A stretch of 64,000 nucleotides of DNA from Leucothrix mucor DSM 2157 (GCF_000419525.1 NZ_ATTE01000001.1:4276501-4340500), one strand, 5' to 3'. Numbered from the stretch's first letter, positions 1-8,966 are shown. Numbers and translations: made by a program. The notes: generated by a model from the sequence alone, not told the origin.

Positions 1-409
1 TGCAGGGTATTCCATCTTTAACGATGCCACCTTGCGTGACTATCAGCGTAAAAGCTCGCAATGGACGATCGGTAAAAACTTCGATGATACCGGCGCATTC
101 GGGCCGGAATTCGTGACTGCCGATGAGTTACCCGCTGGCGCGCATGGCTTAAATATCCAAACCCGTTTAAATGGTCAGGTGATGCAGGATGCCAACACCC
201 GTGACTTTATCTTCCCGATTGACGATCTGGTGGTGAAGCTGAGTGAGTGCATGACGCTGGAACCTGGCGACGTCATTGTGACCGGTACACCTGCTGGTGT
301 TGGTTATGCGCGCAACCCACCAGTGTTTATGAAAGCGGGGGATTTGTGTGAAGTTGAGATAGAAGGTATTGGGGTATTGAGTAATCCGGTCCAAGATGAA
401 GCGCGTTAA
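1..409 (+). CDS. Fumarylacetoacetate hydrolase family protein, 3' part
   Basis: Only the C-terminal 135 residues lie in the window. The reading frame is already open at base 2 (AGYSIFNDATLRDYQ), so the gene starts upstream, and the TTG at 32 is not a real start. The fragment carries the family's hallmark GDVIVTGTPAGVG near its end and the preceding segment with PIDDLV. Members of this family are metal-dependent hydrolases, isomerases or decarboxylases acting on 2-oxo acids from aromatic or sugar acid breakdown. The substrate cannot be told from this part. It is followed after 41 bp by a TRAP permease on the same strand, so the two may be co-transcribed, with the transporter possibly bringing in the precursor. 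Confidence 0.9.
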   Translation, partial: AGYSIFNDATLRDYQRKSSQWTIGKNFDDTGAFGPEFVTADELPAGAHGLNIQTRLNGQVMQDANTRDFIFPIDDLVVKLSECMTLEPGDVIVTGTPAGVGYARNPPVFMKAGDLCEVEIEGIGVLSNPVQDEAR

Positions 410-450
410 TTAGCGGTACCATTTTACGAACAGGGGTGAGGATTTTGACT

Positions 451-2322
451 ATGAAAAATATTGCGATCGCAGTCGCGGCTGGAATTCCGATTCTAAGCAT
501 TCTTTGGGCGTTAGATATCCCCCTGTTGCTGAATATGGAAGTGGCACGCATCCAGTTTTTGGCGGTGTTGTTTGGCTTGGCCGTGGCATTGGTGTTTCTA
601 TCAGGATTTGATAAAGCCAGCCCACGGGCACGGGTTATCAATCTGGTGGCGGCAGCGGGCTCATTAGTGGTCTTTAGTTGGGTCGGGCTTGAGTATCAGC
701 GCTTCTTAGATGACTTTGCCTACCTGACGACTGAGATGAAAGTCCTCGGTGCCATTACGGTATTGCTAACCTTAGAAGCCATTCGGCGCACCACGGGTTG
801 GATTCTGTTGTGCTTGGTGATGTTCTTTTTAGTTTATGCCTTATTTGGCGACTCGGTGCCTGCGCCATTAACCGGTACCAGCGTCACCAGTCAGGAGTTA
901 GCGGTTTACTTAGCCTTTGACCCGAATGCCTTGCTCGGCACGCCACTCAGCGTGGTGGCCACCATCGTTATTGTGTTTATCTTCTTCGGTAAAATCCTGG
1001 TGAAAACCGGTTGCGGTGAGTTCTTTATTGATCTTGCAATGGCGGGCATGGGTAAGAAGCGAGGCGGTGCAGCGAAAATCTCAATTGTTGGCTCGGCGCT
1101 GTTTGGTTCCATTTCCGGTAGTGCGGTTTCCAATGTGGTGACTACCGGTGTTATGACCATTCCTCTAATGAAGCGCTCCGGTTATAGCGGCACACAAGCT
1201 GGCGCGATTGAAGCGATTGCCTCAACCGGTGGTCAGCTGATGCCGCCGATCATGGGAGCTGCGGCCTTCTTAATGGCGCAGTCGCTGGAAATTCCATACT
1301 CCGAAGTCATTATGGCGGCGCTAATTCCAGCCTTGCTGTACTACATCTCAGTATTTATTCAGGTTGATTTGGTTGCAGCTCGCGATGATATCTCTGCCGC
1401 TGAAAGTGAGTACCGCCCGGTATCGCAAGTACTGCGCGAAGGCTGGCACTTCATTCTTCCCTTCGCAATTCTGTTGTATGCCATGTTTGCTTTAAATAGC
1501 TCAGCAGCGATGGCAGCACTTTACGGCACGGCAGCGATTGTGATTGGTGGCTTTATTCGTAGCTATCGGGGTCACAAACTGAGCCTGAGTAGCCTATTTG
1601 AATCACTGCCAGAAACCGGCAAATCAGTGGTTGAGTTGATCATGATTGTGGGTGGCGCAGGTCTGGTGATCGGCTTACTCAATATCTCATCCGGCGGCTT
1701 TGCCTTAACGCTGGCTCTGGTACAGCTGGGTAGCAGCAGTCTGGCGATTCTATTAATGGTCTCGGCAGGGGTGTGTATTTTGCTGGGCATGGGGATGCCA
1801 ACTTCGGGCGTGTATGTGTTGTTGGCGGCATTGGTTGCGCCTTCATTGATTGAGACGGGTATTGATCCAATGGCGGCTCACATGTTCATTCTGTACTTCG
1901 GGATGATGTCGATGATCACGCCACCGATCGCGCTGGCAGCCTTTGCTGCCGCGACCATTAGTGAAGAGCCGCCCATGAAAACCGGTTTAGAGGCCATGCG
2001 CCTTGGTTGGGTTGCCTATGTGGTGCCCATGTTATTTGTGTTCGCTCCTGCCTTAATTATGCGTGGAACGGCATTGGAAATATTCATTGCCTTTGCGGTA
2101 ACCGTGGCCGGGGTGTACTTCATCTCAGTCGCCATCGTTGGTTATTTTAAAAGCAAAGTCAGTACGTGGATTCGCTGGTCATTATTGATCGCTGGTGCCT
2201 TCGCCATGATGCCGGAGCAGCTGCTACAGCTAGGCTATTTGCCTGCCTTTGCCGCCGTCATTGCAGGTATTGGATTGCTGTTTATGATGAGGCGCCCAGC
2301 CGCGCCAATCATGAGCACGTAG
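451..2322 (+). CDS. TRAP transporter permease, 4TM/12TM fusion (TAXI type)
   Basis: This is a polytopic inner-membrane protein of 623 residues. It has an N-terminal block of hydrophobic helices (about residues 5-110, DctQ-like) joined to a DctM-like large subunit. Conserved DctM-type stretches are visible, for example GSISGSAVSNVVTTGVMTIP, GMGMPTSGVYVLLAAL and MITPPIALAAFAAATIS. I chose the ATG at 451 because GGGGTGAGG at 433-441 is a well placed ribosome binding site. An in-frame GTG at 436 would sit inside that site. TRAP transporters use ion gradients to import organic acids with a periplasmic receptor, and the receptor gene follows at 2378. It is shorter than the second fused permease at 30225 and has only a short C-terminal tail. 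Confidence 0.93.
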   Translation: MKNIAIAVAAGIPILSILWALDIPLLLNMEVARIQFLAVLFGLAVALVFLSGFDKASPRARVINLVAAAGSLVVFSWVGLEYQRFLDDFAYLTTEMKVLGAITVLLTLEAIRRTTGWILLCLVMFFLVYALFGDSVPAPLTGTSVTSQELAVYLAFDPNALLGTPLSVVATIVIVFIFFGKILVKTGCGEFFIDLAMAGMGKKRGGAAKISIVGSALFGSISGSAVSNVVTTGVMTIPLMKRSGYSGTQAGAIEAIASTGGQLMPPIMGAAAFLMAQSLEIPYSEVIMAALIPALLYYISVFIQVDLVAARDDISAAESEYRPVSQVLREGWHFILPFAILLYAMFALNSSAAMAALYGTAAIVIGGFIRSYRGHKLSLSSLFESLPETGKSVVELIMIVGGAGLVIGLLNISSGGFALTLALVQLGSSSLAILLMVSAGVCILLGMGMPTSGVYVLLAALVAPSLIETGIDPMAAHMFILYFGMMSMITPPIALAAFAAATISEEPPMKTGLEAMRLGWVAYVVPMLFVFAPALIMRGTALEIFIAFAVTVAGVYFISVAIVGYFKSKVSTWIRWSLLIAGAFAMMPEQLLQLGYLPAFAAVIAGIGLLFMMRRPAAPIMST

Positions 2323-2377
2323 TCCATTAATGATCTAATACAGGCTGCGACAGCGCAGCAAATTACAGGAGAAAATC

Positions 2378-3343
2378 ATGAACAAGCTAAGCAGAATATC
2401 AGCCGCCATCGCCTTAGGGTTTGGCTTAAGCGCTCAGGCGTTGGCGGAGACTTACACCGTTGGCACCAACCCTCAGGGCTCCTTGTTCTATTCTATGGGA
2501 ACCGCGCTCTCTAAAGTGATGGTGAATAAAACTGGTAAGCAATATCGGGTCTCACCGTATGCCGGTTCCTCAACCTTTATTCCAATGCTCAATGCGGGCC
2601 GCTTAGCGTTTGGCTTTGCCAATGGCGGCGAGGCGACCTTTGCGCATCAGGGGATTGGTAACTTTGCAAAACGTGCCAATGAAAACCTACGCTTAGTGGG
2701 CGTTGCGATTGCCACACAAACCTCCTTTGCAGTCCCGACGGAATCCACCGCTCAAACGGTTGAAGATCTGAGAGGGCTACGCTTGCCATCGGGTTATAAC
2801 TCGGGTCGTACCTTTTTCTATTATTCCAATGCGGCTTTAGCTTCTGGCGGCATGACGAGTGACGATACTAAGAAAGTGCCCATGCCAAACTTCGTTAAAG
2901 CTATCAATGCTTTAGGTGAAGATCGTGTGGATGCGGCTTTGGTGCCAATGAATGCCGGTGTGGGTAAAAAGGCCATGGCGACAATGAGTGATGGCTGGCG
3001 TTATATTTCAGTGAATGACACACCCGAAGCTAAAAAAGCGGTGGAAAGAAGCTTGCCTTCAGCGCGTATTGTGAGTGTGTCGCCCAGCGAAAGCCGAACC
3101 GGTGTCGTGGCTGATCCAACCAAAATGATTGAAGTGGATTTCTACTTATTAAGTGGTGCGCATGTGGCCGATGAGGTGGTCTACGAAATGGTGATGTCGA
3201 TGGTGGAGCATAAAGACGAATTAGGGAATGCCTTTGCCGCGTACAAGCGTTTTGATCCTAAGAAGATGGTTCAACCTAATGCCGTGCCTTACCACCCTGG
3301 TGCGATTAAAGCGTATAAAGAAATGGGGATTTGGCCTGAGTAA
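2378..3343 (+). CDS. TAXI family TRAP transporter solute-binding protein
   Basis: The protein has 321 residues with a clear Sec signal peptide (residues 1 to about 24, cleavage near QALAE). It then runs YTVGTNPQGSLFYSMGTAL, the typical N-terminus of TAXI receptors (TRAP-associated extracytoplasmic immunogenic type). An AGGAG site at about 2367 precedes the ATG. It should bind a small carboxylate in the periplasm and hand it to the fused permease encoded 55 bp upstream. The gene order, permease before receptor, is the reverse of the second TAXI locus at 29157. A strong hairpin terminator follows. Its ligand is unknown; malonate is a guess from the neighbouring malonate genes. Confidence 0.92.
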   Translation: MNKLSRISAAIALGFGLSAQALAETYTVGTNPQGSLFYSMGTALSKVMVNKTGKQYRVSPYAGSSTFIPMLNAGRLAFGFANGGEATFAHQGIGNFAKRANENLRLVGVAIATQTSFAVPTESTAQTVEDLRGLRLPSGYNSGRTFFYYSNAALASGGMTSDDTKKVPMPNFVKAINALGEDRVDAALVPMNAGVGKKAMATMSDGWRYISVNDTPEAKKAVERSLPSARIVSVSPSESRTGVVADPTKMIEVDFYLLSGAHVADEVVYEMVMSMVEHKDELGNAFAAYKRFDPKKMVQPNAVPYHPGAIKAYKEMGIWPE

Positions 3344-3377
3344 GCAGCCTGACCTTTAAAGCCGTAAGTTACCGCTA

Positions 3378-3413
3378 AAAAAGCCGGACTGTGATTAAGT
3401 AGTCCGGCTTTTT
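3378..3413 (+). terminator. Rho-independent terminator after TAXI receptor gene
   Basis: A perfect 13-bp stem (AAAAAGCCGGACT at 3378-3390 with its complement at 3401-3413) surrounds a 10-nt loop and ends in five T. The A-rich 5' side makes it able to work in both directions. It lies between the converging ends of the TAXI gene and the GlcG-like gene. Confidence 0.85.
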
Positions 3414-3443
3414 GTTATGTGCTGTTTAGTAGTGAGCCGGCGA

Positions 3444-3935
3444 TTAAAGGCCCGCGTCTTTCCAGTTATCGACTGGCTCATCGGGGTAGGGTATTAGCTT
3501 GGCGGCTTTAACCGCTTCGATCGCTGCAAACTCATCCTTATCCGAGGCATCGCCACTAATGCCGACTCCGCCAATCACTGTGCCATTGTCATCGCAAATC
3601 AATACGCCACCCGGAACCGGTACAAAGCGACCTTGCGAGGTTGCGGCCAATGCCGCTTGAAACGAAGGGCGGTCAGCCAGCCGATTGCGAATCGTGCGGC
3701 TGGAGATCCCCATGCCCAATGCGCCCCACGCCTTACCCATTGCAATATCGCCACGCATAATGCCTGAGCCATCTTCGCGTTTAAAGGCCAGCAAGTGGCC
3801 GCCGGTATCGAGTACGGCGACGGTCAGCGGCAACAAGCCATGCTCACGCCCGAGTCGTAATGCGTGATCGACAATCGCCGCTGCTGCGTCTAAGGGCAGT
3901 GCAACGTTCAGATGTTTAACGTAGTAGTCAGACAT
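3444..3935 (-). CDS. GlcG/HbpS family heme-binding-like protein (DUF336)
   Basis: This 163-residue protein matches the GlcG/HbpS (DUF336) family. It has the segment VLDTGGHLLAFKREDGSG, the central ISSRTIRNRL helix and the glycine-rich GGVGISGDASDKDE near the C-terminus. Members include HbpS, an extracellular heme-binding protein, and GlcG of glycolate operons, but most are uncharacterised. No signal peptide is visible, so a cytoplasmic location is likely. The ATG is preceded on the minus strand by GAGAGG. It is transcribed away from the malonate genes, sharing a 175-bp intergenic region with them. Genes of this family often sit beside organic-acid use operons, which fits here. Exact function is unknown. 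Confidence 0.85.
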   Translation of the reverse strand: MSDYYVKHLNVALPLDAAAAIVDHALRLGREHGLLPLTVAVLDTGGHLLAFKREDGSGIMRGDIAMGKAWGALGMGISSRTIRNRLADRPSFQAALAATSQGRFVPVPGGVLICDDNGTVIGGVGISGDASDKDEFAAIEAVKAAKLIPYPDEPVDNWKDAGL

Positions 3936-4007
3936 TGATAAACCTCTCTCATCAGTTTCATAGGATTCAAGTTGCGCTTGGCGAGAGTATATCGCGATCG
4001 CAATAAA

Positions 4008-4073
4008 CGATTATATTAAAAAAATTATAAAATAATCGATATTTAATTGTTATGAATGTTAAATATGTATAAT
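4008..4073 (+). promoter_or_regulatory. Candidate operator and promoter for malonate genes
   Basis: The AT-rich region between the GlcG-like gene and the decarboxylase gene holds a perfect 7-bp inverted repeat (CGATTAT at 4008-4014, ATAATCG at 4032-4038). Downstream are a TTGTTA (4047-4052) and a TATAAT (4068-4073), 15 bp apart, a slightly short but possible sigma-70 promoter. GntR-type regulators often control such operons, but no regulator gene is present here. Confidence 0.35.
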
Positions 4074-4110
4074 ATGGAAAGCATATCGGTAACTAAAGAG
4101 CGATTACAGC

Positions 4111-5445
4111 ATGTTCCAGTTTATTGACAGCAGAAAAGGATTCCTCGGCGACCTCCTAACCACAGTGACGGATATCGGGAGAAATCTTGATGCGGTTATT
4201 AAGCAGCAAGAAAAACCGCTACTGGAGCAATGTACGGCCTTACTCTCTAAGCAAGGTGAAGCCACCGGACTGGCACAAGCGCAACAGGCATTACGCCATT
4301 ATGCGCAGCTGAGCAGTGAAGAGAAATGCACTTTCTTTTATCATCTCCTCGAAAACTTTGGTGTCGATAAAGCCGCTTTAGATATTGCGATTGCCGACTG
4401 GCAAACCAATAAAACCGAATCCTCCGCGCGTACCTTGCACTTTGCCTGCGAGCCAATGAGTCAAAACTTATTGCGTCGCTTAAACCAAGCACCCAATGGC
4501 ACCTTAGCTTTGGTGAATATGCGGGCAGACCTGATTGGACTGATTCCTAAAAATCCTGCGCTCAAAGCTTTGGATAATGACTTTTCACATCTGTTTGGTT
4601 CTTGGTTTAATCGTGGATTTCTTAAGCTGGAATTGATGGATTGGAGTACGCCAGCGGAAGTGTTGGAGAAGGTCATCGCCTATGAAGCGGTTCATGAAAT
4701 CACTAGCTGGGAAGATTTGCGCCAACGGGCTGCTGCGCCAGATCGCCGTTTATATGGCTATTTCCATCCCGCGCTAGGTACTGAGCCATTAATCTTTGTG
4801 GAAGTGGCGCTGACGGATCATATCCCCGGTGCGATTTCGCCCATCCTTGCTAAGCAGCGTGAACAGCTACCGCCAGAAGAGGCGACTACGGCGGTGTTCT
4901 ATTCGATTTCAAACTGCCAAAAAGGCTTGAAGGGGATTTCATTTGGTAACTTCCTGATCAAGCAAGTGGTTGAAAGCTTGCGCCATGAATTTCCCAATCT
5001 GGAAACCTTTATCACGCTATCGCCAGTACCCGGATTTAGACGTTGGGCCAAGCAGCAGTTGGAAAAGCCGGATGCGGTCACCACTCCCCAGCACATTGAA
5101 TTAATTAAAGAGCTGGAGAATGCACCAGACCGCGAAGCCTTATGGGAGCTGACCAAAGACAACAAAGCGCTCAAGCACTTGGCGGCCACCTACTTGCTGA
5201 GCGCCCGCTCGCCTAGAGGCGGAGCGACTGATCCTGTATCCCGCTTTCATCTTGGAAATGGTGCGCGACTCGAAGATATCCACCTGCACGGCGACACTTC
5301 TGAGAACGGAATGAATAATGCCTGGGGCTTTATGGTGAACTACCAATACCAGATTAAGAGTATCGAGAAAAACCACGAAGCCTACATCAATAATGACGAA
5401 ATCATCGCCTCTCCGAAAGTGATGAGCCTTCTGAAAACACGTTAA
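4111..5445 (+). CDS. Malonyl-CoA decarboxylase
   Basis: The protein (444 residues) is a complete bacterial malonyl-CoA decarboxylase. It has a helical N-terminal domain (about residues 1-145) and a C-terminal acetyltransferase-like catalytic domain with the family stretches SPVPGFRRWAKQQL, VSRFHLGNGARLEDIH and NAWGFMVNYQYQI. It converts malonyl-CoA to acetyl-CoA and CO2 in the cytoplasm. It is followed after 14 bp by malonyl-CoA synthetase, so the pair converts malonate to acetyl-CoA, as in matAB operons. The Shine-Dalgarno sequence is weak (AAAGAGCG about 10 nt upstream). No mitochondrial or peroxisomal targeting extension is present, as expected for a bacterial enzyme. Confidence 0.95.
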   Translation: MFQFIDSRKGFLGDLLTTVTDIGRNLDAVIKQQEKPLLEQCTALLSKQGEATGLAQAQQALRHYAQLSSEEKCTFFYHLLENFGVDKAALDIAIADWQTNKTESSARTLHFACEPMSQNLLRRLNQAPNGTLALVNMRADLIGLIPKNPALKALDNDFSHLFGSWFNRGFLKLELMDWSTPAEVLEKVIAYEAVHEITSWEDLRQRAAAPDRRLYGYFHPALGTEPLIFVEVALTDHIPGAISPILAKQREQLPPEEATTAVFYSISNCQKGLKGISFGNFLIKQVVESLRHEFPNLETFITLSPVPGFRRWAKQQLEKPDAVTTPQHIELIKELENAPDREALWELTKDNKALKHLAATYLLSARSPRGGATDPVSRFHLGNGARLEDIHLHGDTSENGMNNAWGFMVNYQYQIKSIEKNHEAYINNDEIIASPKVMSLLKTR

Positions 5446-5459
5446 AAGGAACCAAGACA

Positions 5460-6983
5460 ATGTACGAAAACAACTTTCTAGCCAATCACTTACGTTCCGC
5501 TTCTGTCGGCCGCGAAGACCAGCCTTTCGCCGAAACGATTGAGGGTAGCGTGGTTTCTTATGCGGACTTCTTTAAAGGCGCAGAGCAGTTTGCCAGTGTG
5601 TTATTGAGCAAGGGCGTTAAGCCGAATGATCGCGTTGCGGTGCAGGTTGATAAGTCGATTGAAGTACTACAGCTGTATGTGGGAACGGTATTGGCAGGCG
5701 GCGTGTTTTTACCATTGAACACAGCCTATACCACCAGCGAGATTGCTTACTTTTTGGGTGATGCCACGCCGACGGTATTTGTCTGTCGAGGTGAAAACCG
5801 CGAGGCATTAGCCGCCGTTGCAAAAGAAGCGGGTGTGAGTGCATTAGAAACATTAAACGTCGATGGCTCTGGCAGTTTATCCGATGCCGCAAAACAGCAA
5901 ACGGATTCATTCACAGCAGTTGCTCGTGACGAAGATGATCTGGCGGCAATTCTGTATACCTCGGGCACCACTGGCCGTTCAAAAGGTGCAATGCTTTCAC
6001 ATAAAAACCTGTGGAGTAATGCCGACACGCTCAGAGAATATTGGCATTTTAACAATGATGATGTGCTGATTCATGCGCTGCCCATTTTCCACACGCACGG
6101 TTTGTTTGTGGCAATCAATGTCACGCTGGCGGCAGGCTCATCGCTGATCTTTATGACGGGCTTTGATATCAATGCGATTATGAACTCCATGACCAAAGCA
6201 ACGGTGCTGATGGGCGTGCCGACCTTTTATGTGCGCTTGCTGGGTCATCCGGATTTATCAGCCGATAGTGTTAAAAACATGCGCTTATTCGTATCCGGCT
6301 CTGCGCCATTACTCTCTGAAACGCATATGCAATGGTCAGAAAAAACCGGTACGGCGATTCTTGAGCGCTATGGCATGACCGAAACCAATATGAATACCTC
6401 AAACCCATATGAGGGTGATCGTCGCCCCGGCACGGTAGGCTATCCACTGCCGGGTGTTGAAGTGCGCATTACCGATGAAAAAACCGAAGCGCTACTTCCA
6501 GCCGGCGAGATTGGGTCAATCGAAGTGCGTGGCCCCAATGTGTTTCAGGGCTATTGGAAAATGCCGGAGAAAACTCGCGAAGAGCTGCGCGAGAATGGCT
6601 TTTTCCTGACCGGTGACTTGGGCATGATTGATGCGCAAGGTTATGTCTCGATTATTGGTCGCTCCAAGGATTTGATCATCACCGGCGGATACAATGTGTA
6701 TCCAAAAGAAATCGAAATCCTGATCGATGATATTGAAGGGGTGGAAGAGTCTGCGGTGATTGGTTTGCCACATCCTGATTTTGGCGAAGCGGTGACTGCG
6801 GTGATTGTGCGCCAACCCAATAGCACGATTAGCGAAGATGAGATCAAGCAGTTGTTGAATACCGATCTGGCTAAATACAAGCAACCTAAACAGCTGTTCT
6901 TTGTGGATGAGTTGCCCCGAAATGCGATGGGCAAAGTGCAGAAAAAAACACTGCGGGAAACCTATGAGCAGCGCGCCTCTTAA
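5460..6983 (+). CDS. matB: Malonyl-CoA synthetase (malonate-CoA ligase)
   Basis: This is a 507-residue acyl-adenylating enzyme, the usual MatB length. Visible motifs are the P-loop-like YTSGTTGRSKGAMLSH, the adenylate-binding ERYGMTETNMNT, the hinge region GRSKDLIITGGYNVYPKEIE, and the C-terminal catalytic lysine in PRNAMGKVQKKTLRE. The RYGMTETNMNTSNPY segment is typical of malonate-specific members. It makes malonyl-CoA from malonate, ATP and CoA, feeding the decarboxylase encoded just upstream. A good AAGGAACC site precedes the ATG. Functional assignment as MatB rests on these motifs and on the gene pair. Confidence 0.93.
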   Translation: MYENNFLANHLRSASVGREDQPFAETIEGSVVSYADFFKGAEQFASVLLSKGVKPNDRVAVQVDKSIEVLQLYVGTVLAGGVFLPLNTAYTTSEIAYFLGDATPTVFVCRGENREALAAVAKEAGVSALETLNVDGSGSLSDAAKQQTDSFTAVARDEDDLAAILYTSGTTGRSKGAMLSHKNLWSNADTLREYWHFNNDDVLIHALPIFHTHGLFVAINVTLAAGSSLIFMTGFDINAIMNSMTKATVLMGVPTFYVRLLGHPDLSADSVKNMRLFVSGSAPLLSETHMQWSEKTGTAILERYGMTETNMNTSNPYEGDRRPGTVGYPLPGVEVRITDEKTEALLPAGEIGSIEVRGPNVFQGYWKMPEKTREELRENGFFLTGDLGMIDAQGYVSIIGRSKDLIITGGYNVYPKEIEILIDDIEGVEESAVIGLPHPDFGEAVTAVIVRQPNSTISEDEIKQLLNTDLAKYKQPKQLFFVDELPRNAMGKVQKKTLRETYEQRAS

Positions 6984-7042
6984 TCTGAAAATTTAACAAA
7001 TCGCGGCTTACATCGCGTAATAAGAAGCACTACCATATCCCG

Positions 7043-8797
7043 ATGGACATTCTTATACGCGAATATGGCCGGATCATCTGGCAAAAGCGCTGGGCTGCGC
7101 TCATGGTATTCATCGGGATTACCGGTGGCATTGGCTTAGACATTCTGGCACCACTGATTTACAAGAACATTGCTAACGGATTGGCGCAGCCGTTTTCGCC
7201 TGAAATTCGGGCCATGCTGATTGAAAATTTGATGTGGCTGGGGGCGATCTTTGGCTCAGTTTGGGTGAGTTGGCGCTTGGTGGAATTTGGGATGATTCCG
7301 TTGGAAGCTGGTGGCCTGAATATTCTCGATAAGCGCTGTTTTGAGGTGTTACTCAAGCAGCGCTATACCTTCTTTGAAAGCAACTTTTCTGGCAGTTTGG
7401 TCAAGCAGGCTAACCGCTTTGTACGGGCCTATGAAACGATTGTCGATTGGATGATCTTTCAGCTATTCAGTAACTTACTCTCTATTACGCTAGCCTTTGT
7501 GATCTTCTGGTATCAGCAACCGGAGTTTGCCTGGTACTTCCTGATCTGGGCGGTCATCTTTATCACTTGGAGCGTGAGCTTCTCAATCTGGAAGTTGAAA
7601 TTTGATGAGCGGGTTGCGGTGTGGGACTCCAAACTCGGTGGCGCGTACTCTGACAGCATCAGCAATATCTTCATCGTTAAAAGCTTCGCACTGGAAAATG
7701 AAGAGCGAGAACACGTTGGCGAACTGGCGGATGAGATCTTCCGCAAACGCCGCATCGCTTGGATTTTGATGTTTATCTCGTTTGCGGTTCAGGGCATTCT
7801 GGCCTTTACCATTGAGCTAATTCTGATCTATTTGATGATTGGAAAATGGGAAGAAGGCAGTTTTGAGATCGGTGTATTTGTCTTGTTTCAGGCAATTCTG
7901 ATTAAACTGATCCATGGCCTATGGGACTTTGGACGTAACTTCCGGCACTTCTTTACCGCCATTGCCGATGCCAGTGAAATGGCTGAAGTGTTTCGCCAAA
8001 CTGAGCTGGAAGATGATAAGCCCGGTACGGCGGCCTATCCGGTTAGCGAAGGGCGCATTCAGTTTAATAACCTCAACTTCAATTACGCGGGTGCTGCAGG
8101 GCAAGCGACGGGCTTATTTGAGAACTTTAATCTGGACATTAAAGCCGGTGAAAAGATTGCACTGGTGGGGCATTCCGGCTCCGGGAAAACATCGCTGACC
8201 AAATTGCTGTTCCGGTTTATTAATCCACAAAGCGGCACCATTAGCATTGATGGGCATGACTTGCAGGGCTTTACGCTGGAGTCATTGCGCTCGCAAGTTT
8301 CGCTCATTCCACAACAGCCTGAGCTGTTTCACCGTAGCATTCGCGATAATATTTTACTGGGTAAAAACGTCAGTGAAGAAGCGCTGCGAGCCGTGGTTGA
8401 AAAGGCCGGGGCATTGGAGTTTATCGAGGCGATGCCGGATAAATTCGACACGTTAGTCGGTGAGCGCGGGGTGAAATTATCTGGTGGTGAAAAGCAGCGG
8501 GTGGCGATTGCCCGAGCCTTTTTAGATGACGCCAAAGTGGTGGTGTTGGATGAGGCGACTAGCGCGCTGGACTCGATTACTGAGCAGGAAATTCAACGGG
8601 CGCTGTTTAAATTAATTGAGGATAAAACTGCAATTGTGATTGCTCATCGCTTGGCGACTATTTTGCGTATGGATCGGATTATTGTATTGGATCATGGTGA
8701 GATTATTGAGCAAGGTACGCATGATGAGTTGCTGCAAAAGCAAGGCCGTTATTATCAGATGTGGCAACATCAAAGCGGTGATTTTTTTGGAGATTAA
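7043..8797 (+). CDS. ABC transporter, fused permease and ATP-binding protein (exporter)
   Basis: The protein (584 residues) is a half-size ABC exporter. A six-helix transmembrane domain spans about residues 15-310 and a nucleotide-binding domain about 340-575. The latter has Walker A GHSGSGKTS, Q-loop region SLIPQQPELFHR, signature LSGGEKQR, Walker B VVVLDEATSALDS and the switch histidine in IVIAHRLA. It should act as a homodimer in the inner membrane. The substrate is not evident, since the family includes lipid, peptide and drug exporters. It lies 59 bp after matB, with a weak hairpin between, and need not belong to the malonate operon. The start codon has no strong ribosome binding site. 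Confidence 0.9.
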   Translation: MDILIREYGRIIWQKRWAALMVFIGITGGIGLDILAPLIYKNIANGLAQPFSPEIRAMLIENLMWLGAIFGSVWVSWRLVEFGMIPLEAGGLNILDKRCFEVLLKQRYTFFESNFSGSLVKQANRFVRAYETIVDWMIFQLFSNLLSITLAFVIFWYQQPEFAWYFLIWAVIFITWSVSFSIWKLKFDERVAVWDSKLGGAYSDSISNIFIVKSFALENEEREHVGELADEIFRKRRIAWILMFISFAVQGILAFTIELILIYLMIGKWEEGSFEIGVFVLFQAILIKLIHGLWDFGRNFRHFFTAIADASEMAEVFRQTELEDDKPGTAAYPVSEGRIQFNNLNFNYAGAAGQATGLFENFNLDIKAGEKIALVGHSGSGKTSLTKLLFRFINPQSGTISIDGHDLQGFTLESLRSQVSLIPQQPELFHRSIRDNILLGKNVSEEALRAVVEKAGALEFIEAMPDKFDTLVGERGVKLSGGEKQRVAIARAFLDDAKVVVLDEATSALDSITEQEIQRALFKLIEDKTAIVIAHRLATILRMDRIIVLDHGEIIEQGTHDELLQKQGRYYQMWQHQSGDFFGD

Positions 8798-8817
8798 GAC
8801 AATTTTAGGTACGAGCT

Positions 8818-8843
8818 CTTGCAGGCATTTTATATCCTGCAAG
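8818..8843. other. Perfect 8-bp hairpin beside tandem repeat
   Basis: CTTGCAGG at 8818-8825 pairs with CCTGCAAG at 8836-8843 around a 10-nt AT-rich loop, 20 bp after the ABC exporter gene. No T-run follows. Instead the octamer array starts 2 bp later. It could help end transcription of the exporter gene. Confidence 0.6.
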
Positions 8844-8844
8844 G

Positions 8845-8963
8845 CTTTAGGGCTTTAGGGCTTTAGGGCTTTAGGGCTTTAGGGCTTTAGGGCTTTAGGG
8901 CTTTAGGGCTTTAGGGCTTTAGGGCTTTAGGGCTTTAGGGCTTTAGGGCTTTAGGGCTTTAGG
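8845..8963. repeat. 15-copy tandem array of the octamer CTTTAGGG
   Basis: Fourteen perfect head-to-tail copies of CTTTAGGG run from 8845 to 8956, followed by a last copy lacking its final G (8957-8963). The array fills most of the 169-bp gap between the converging ABC exporter and redoxin genes, 3 bp from the redoxin stop codon. The plus strand carries 14 GGG tracts separated by 5-nt CTTTA loops, a regular G-quadruplex pattern. An 8-bp unit is not a codon multiple, and no real gene covers the array. Copy number should change by slippage. Confidence 0.97.
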
Positions 8964-8966
8964 TGA

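Noticed and set aside
8845-8963. CRISPR array or eukaryotic telomere from the octamer repeat
   Set aside because: There are no spacers between units and no cas genes. The surrounding DNA is ordinary bacterial coding sequence, so telomere likeness is only in the pattern.
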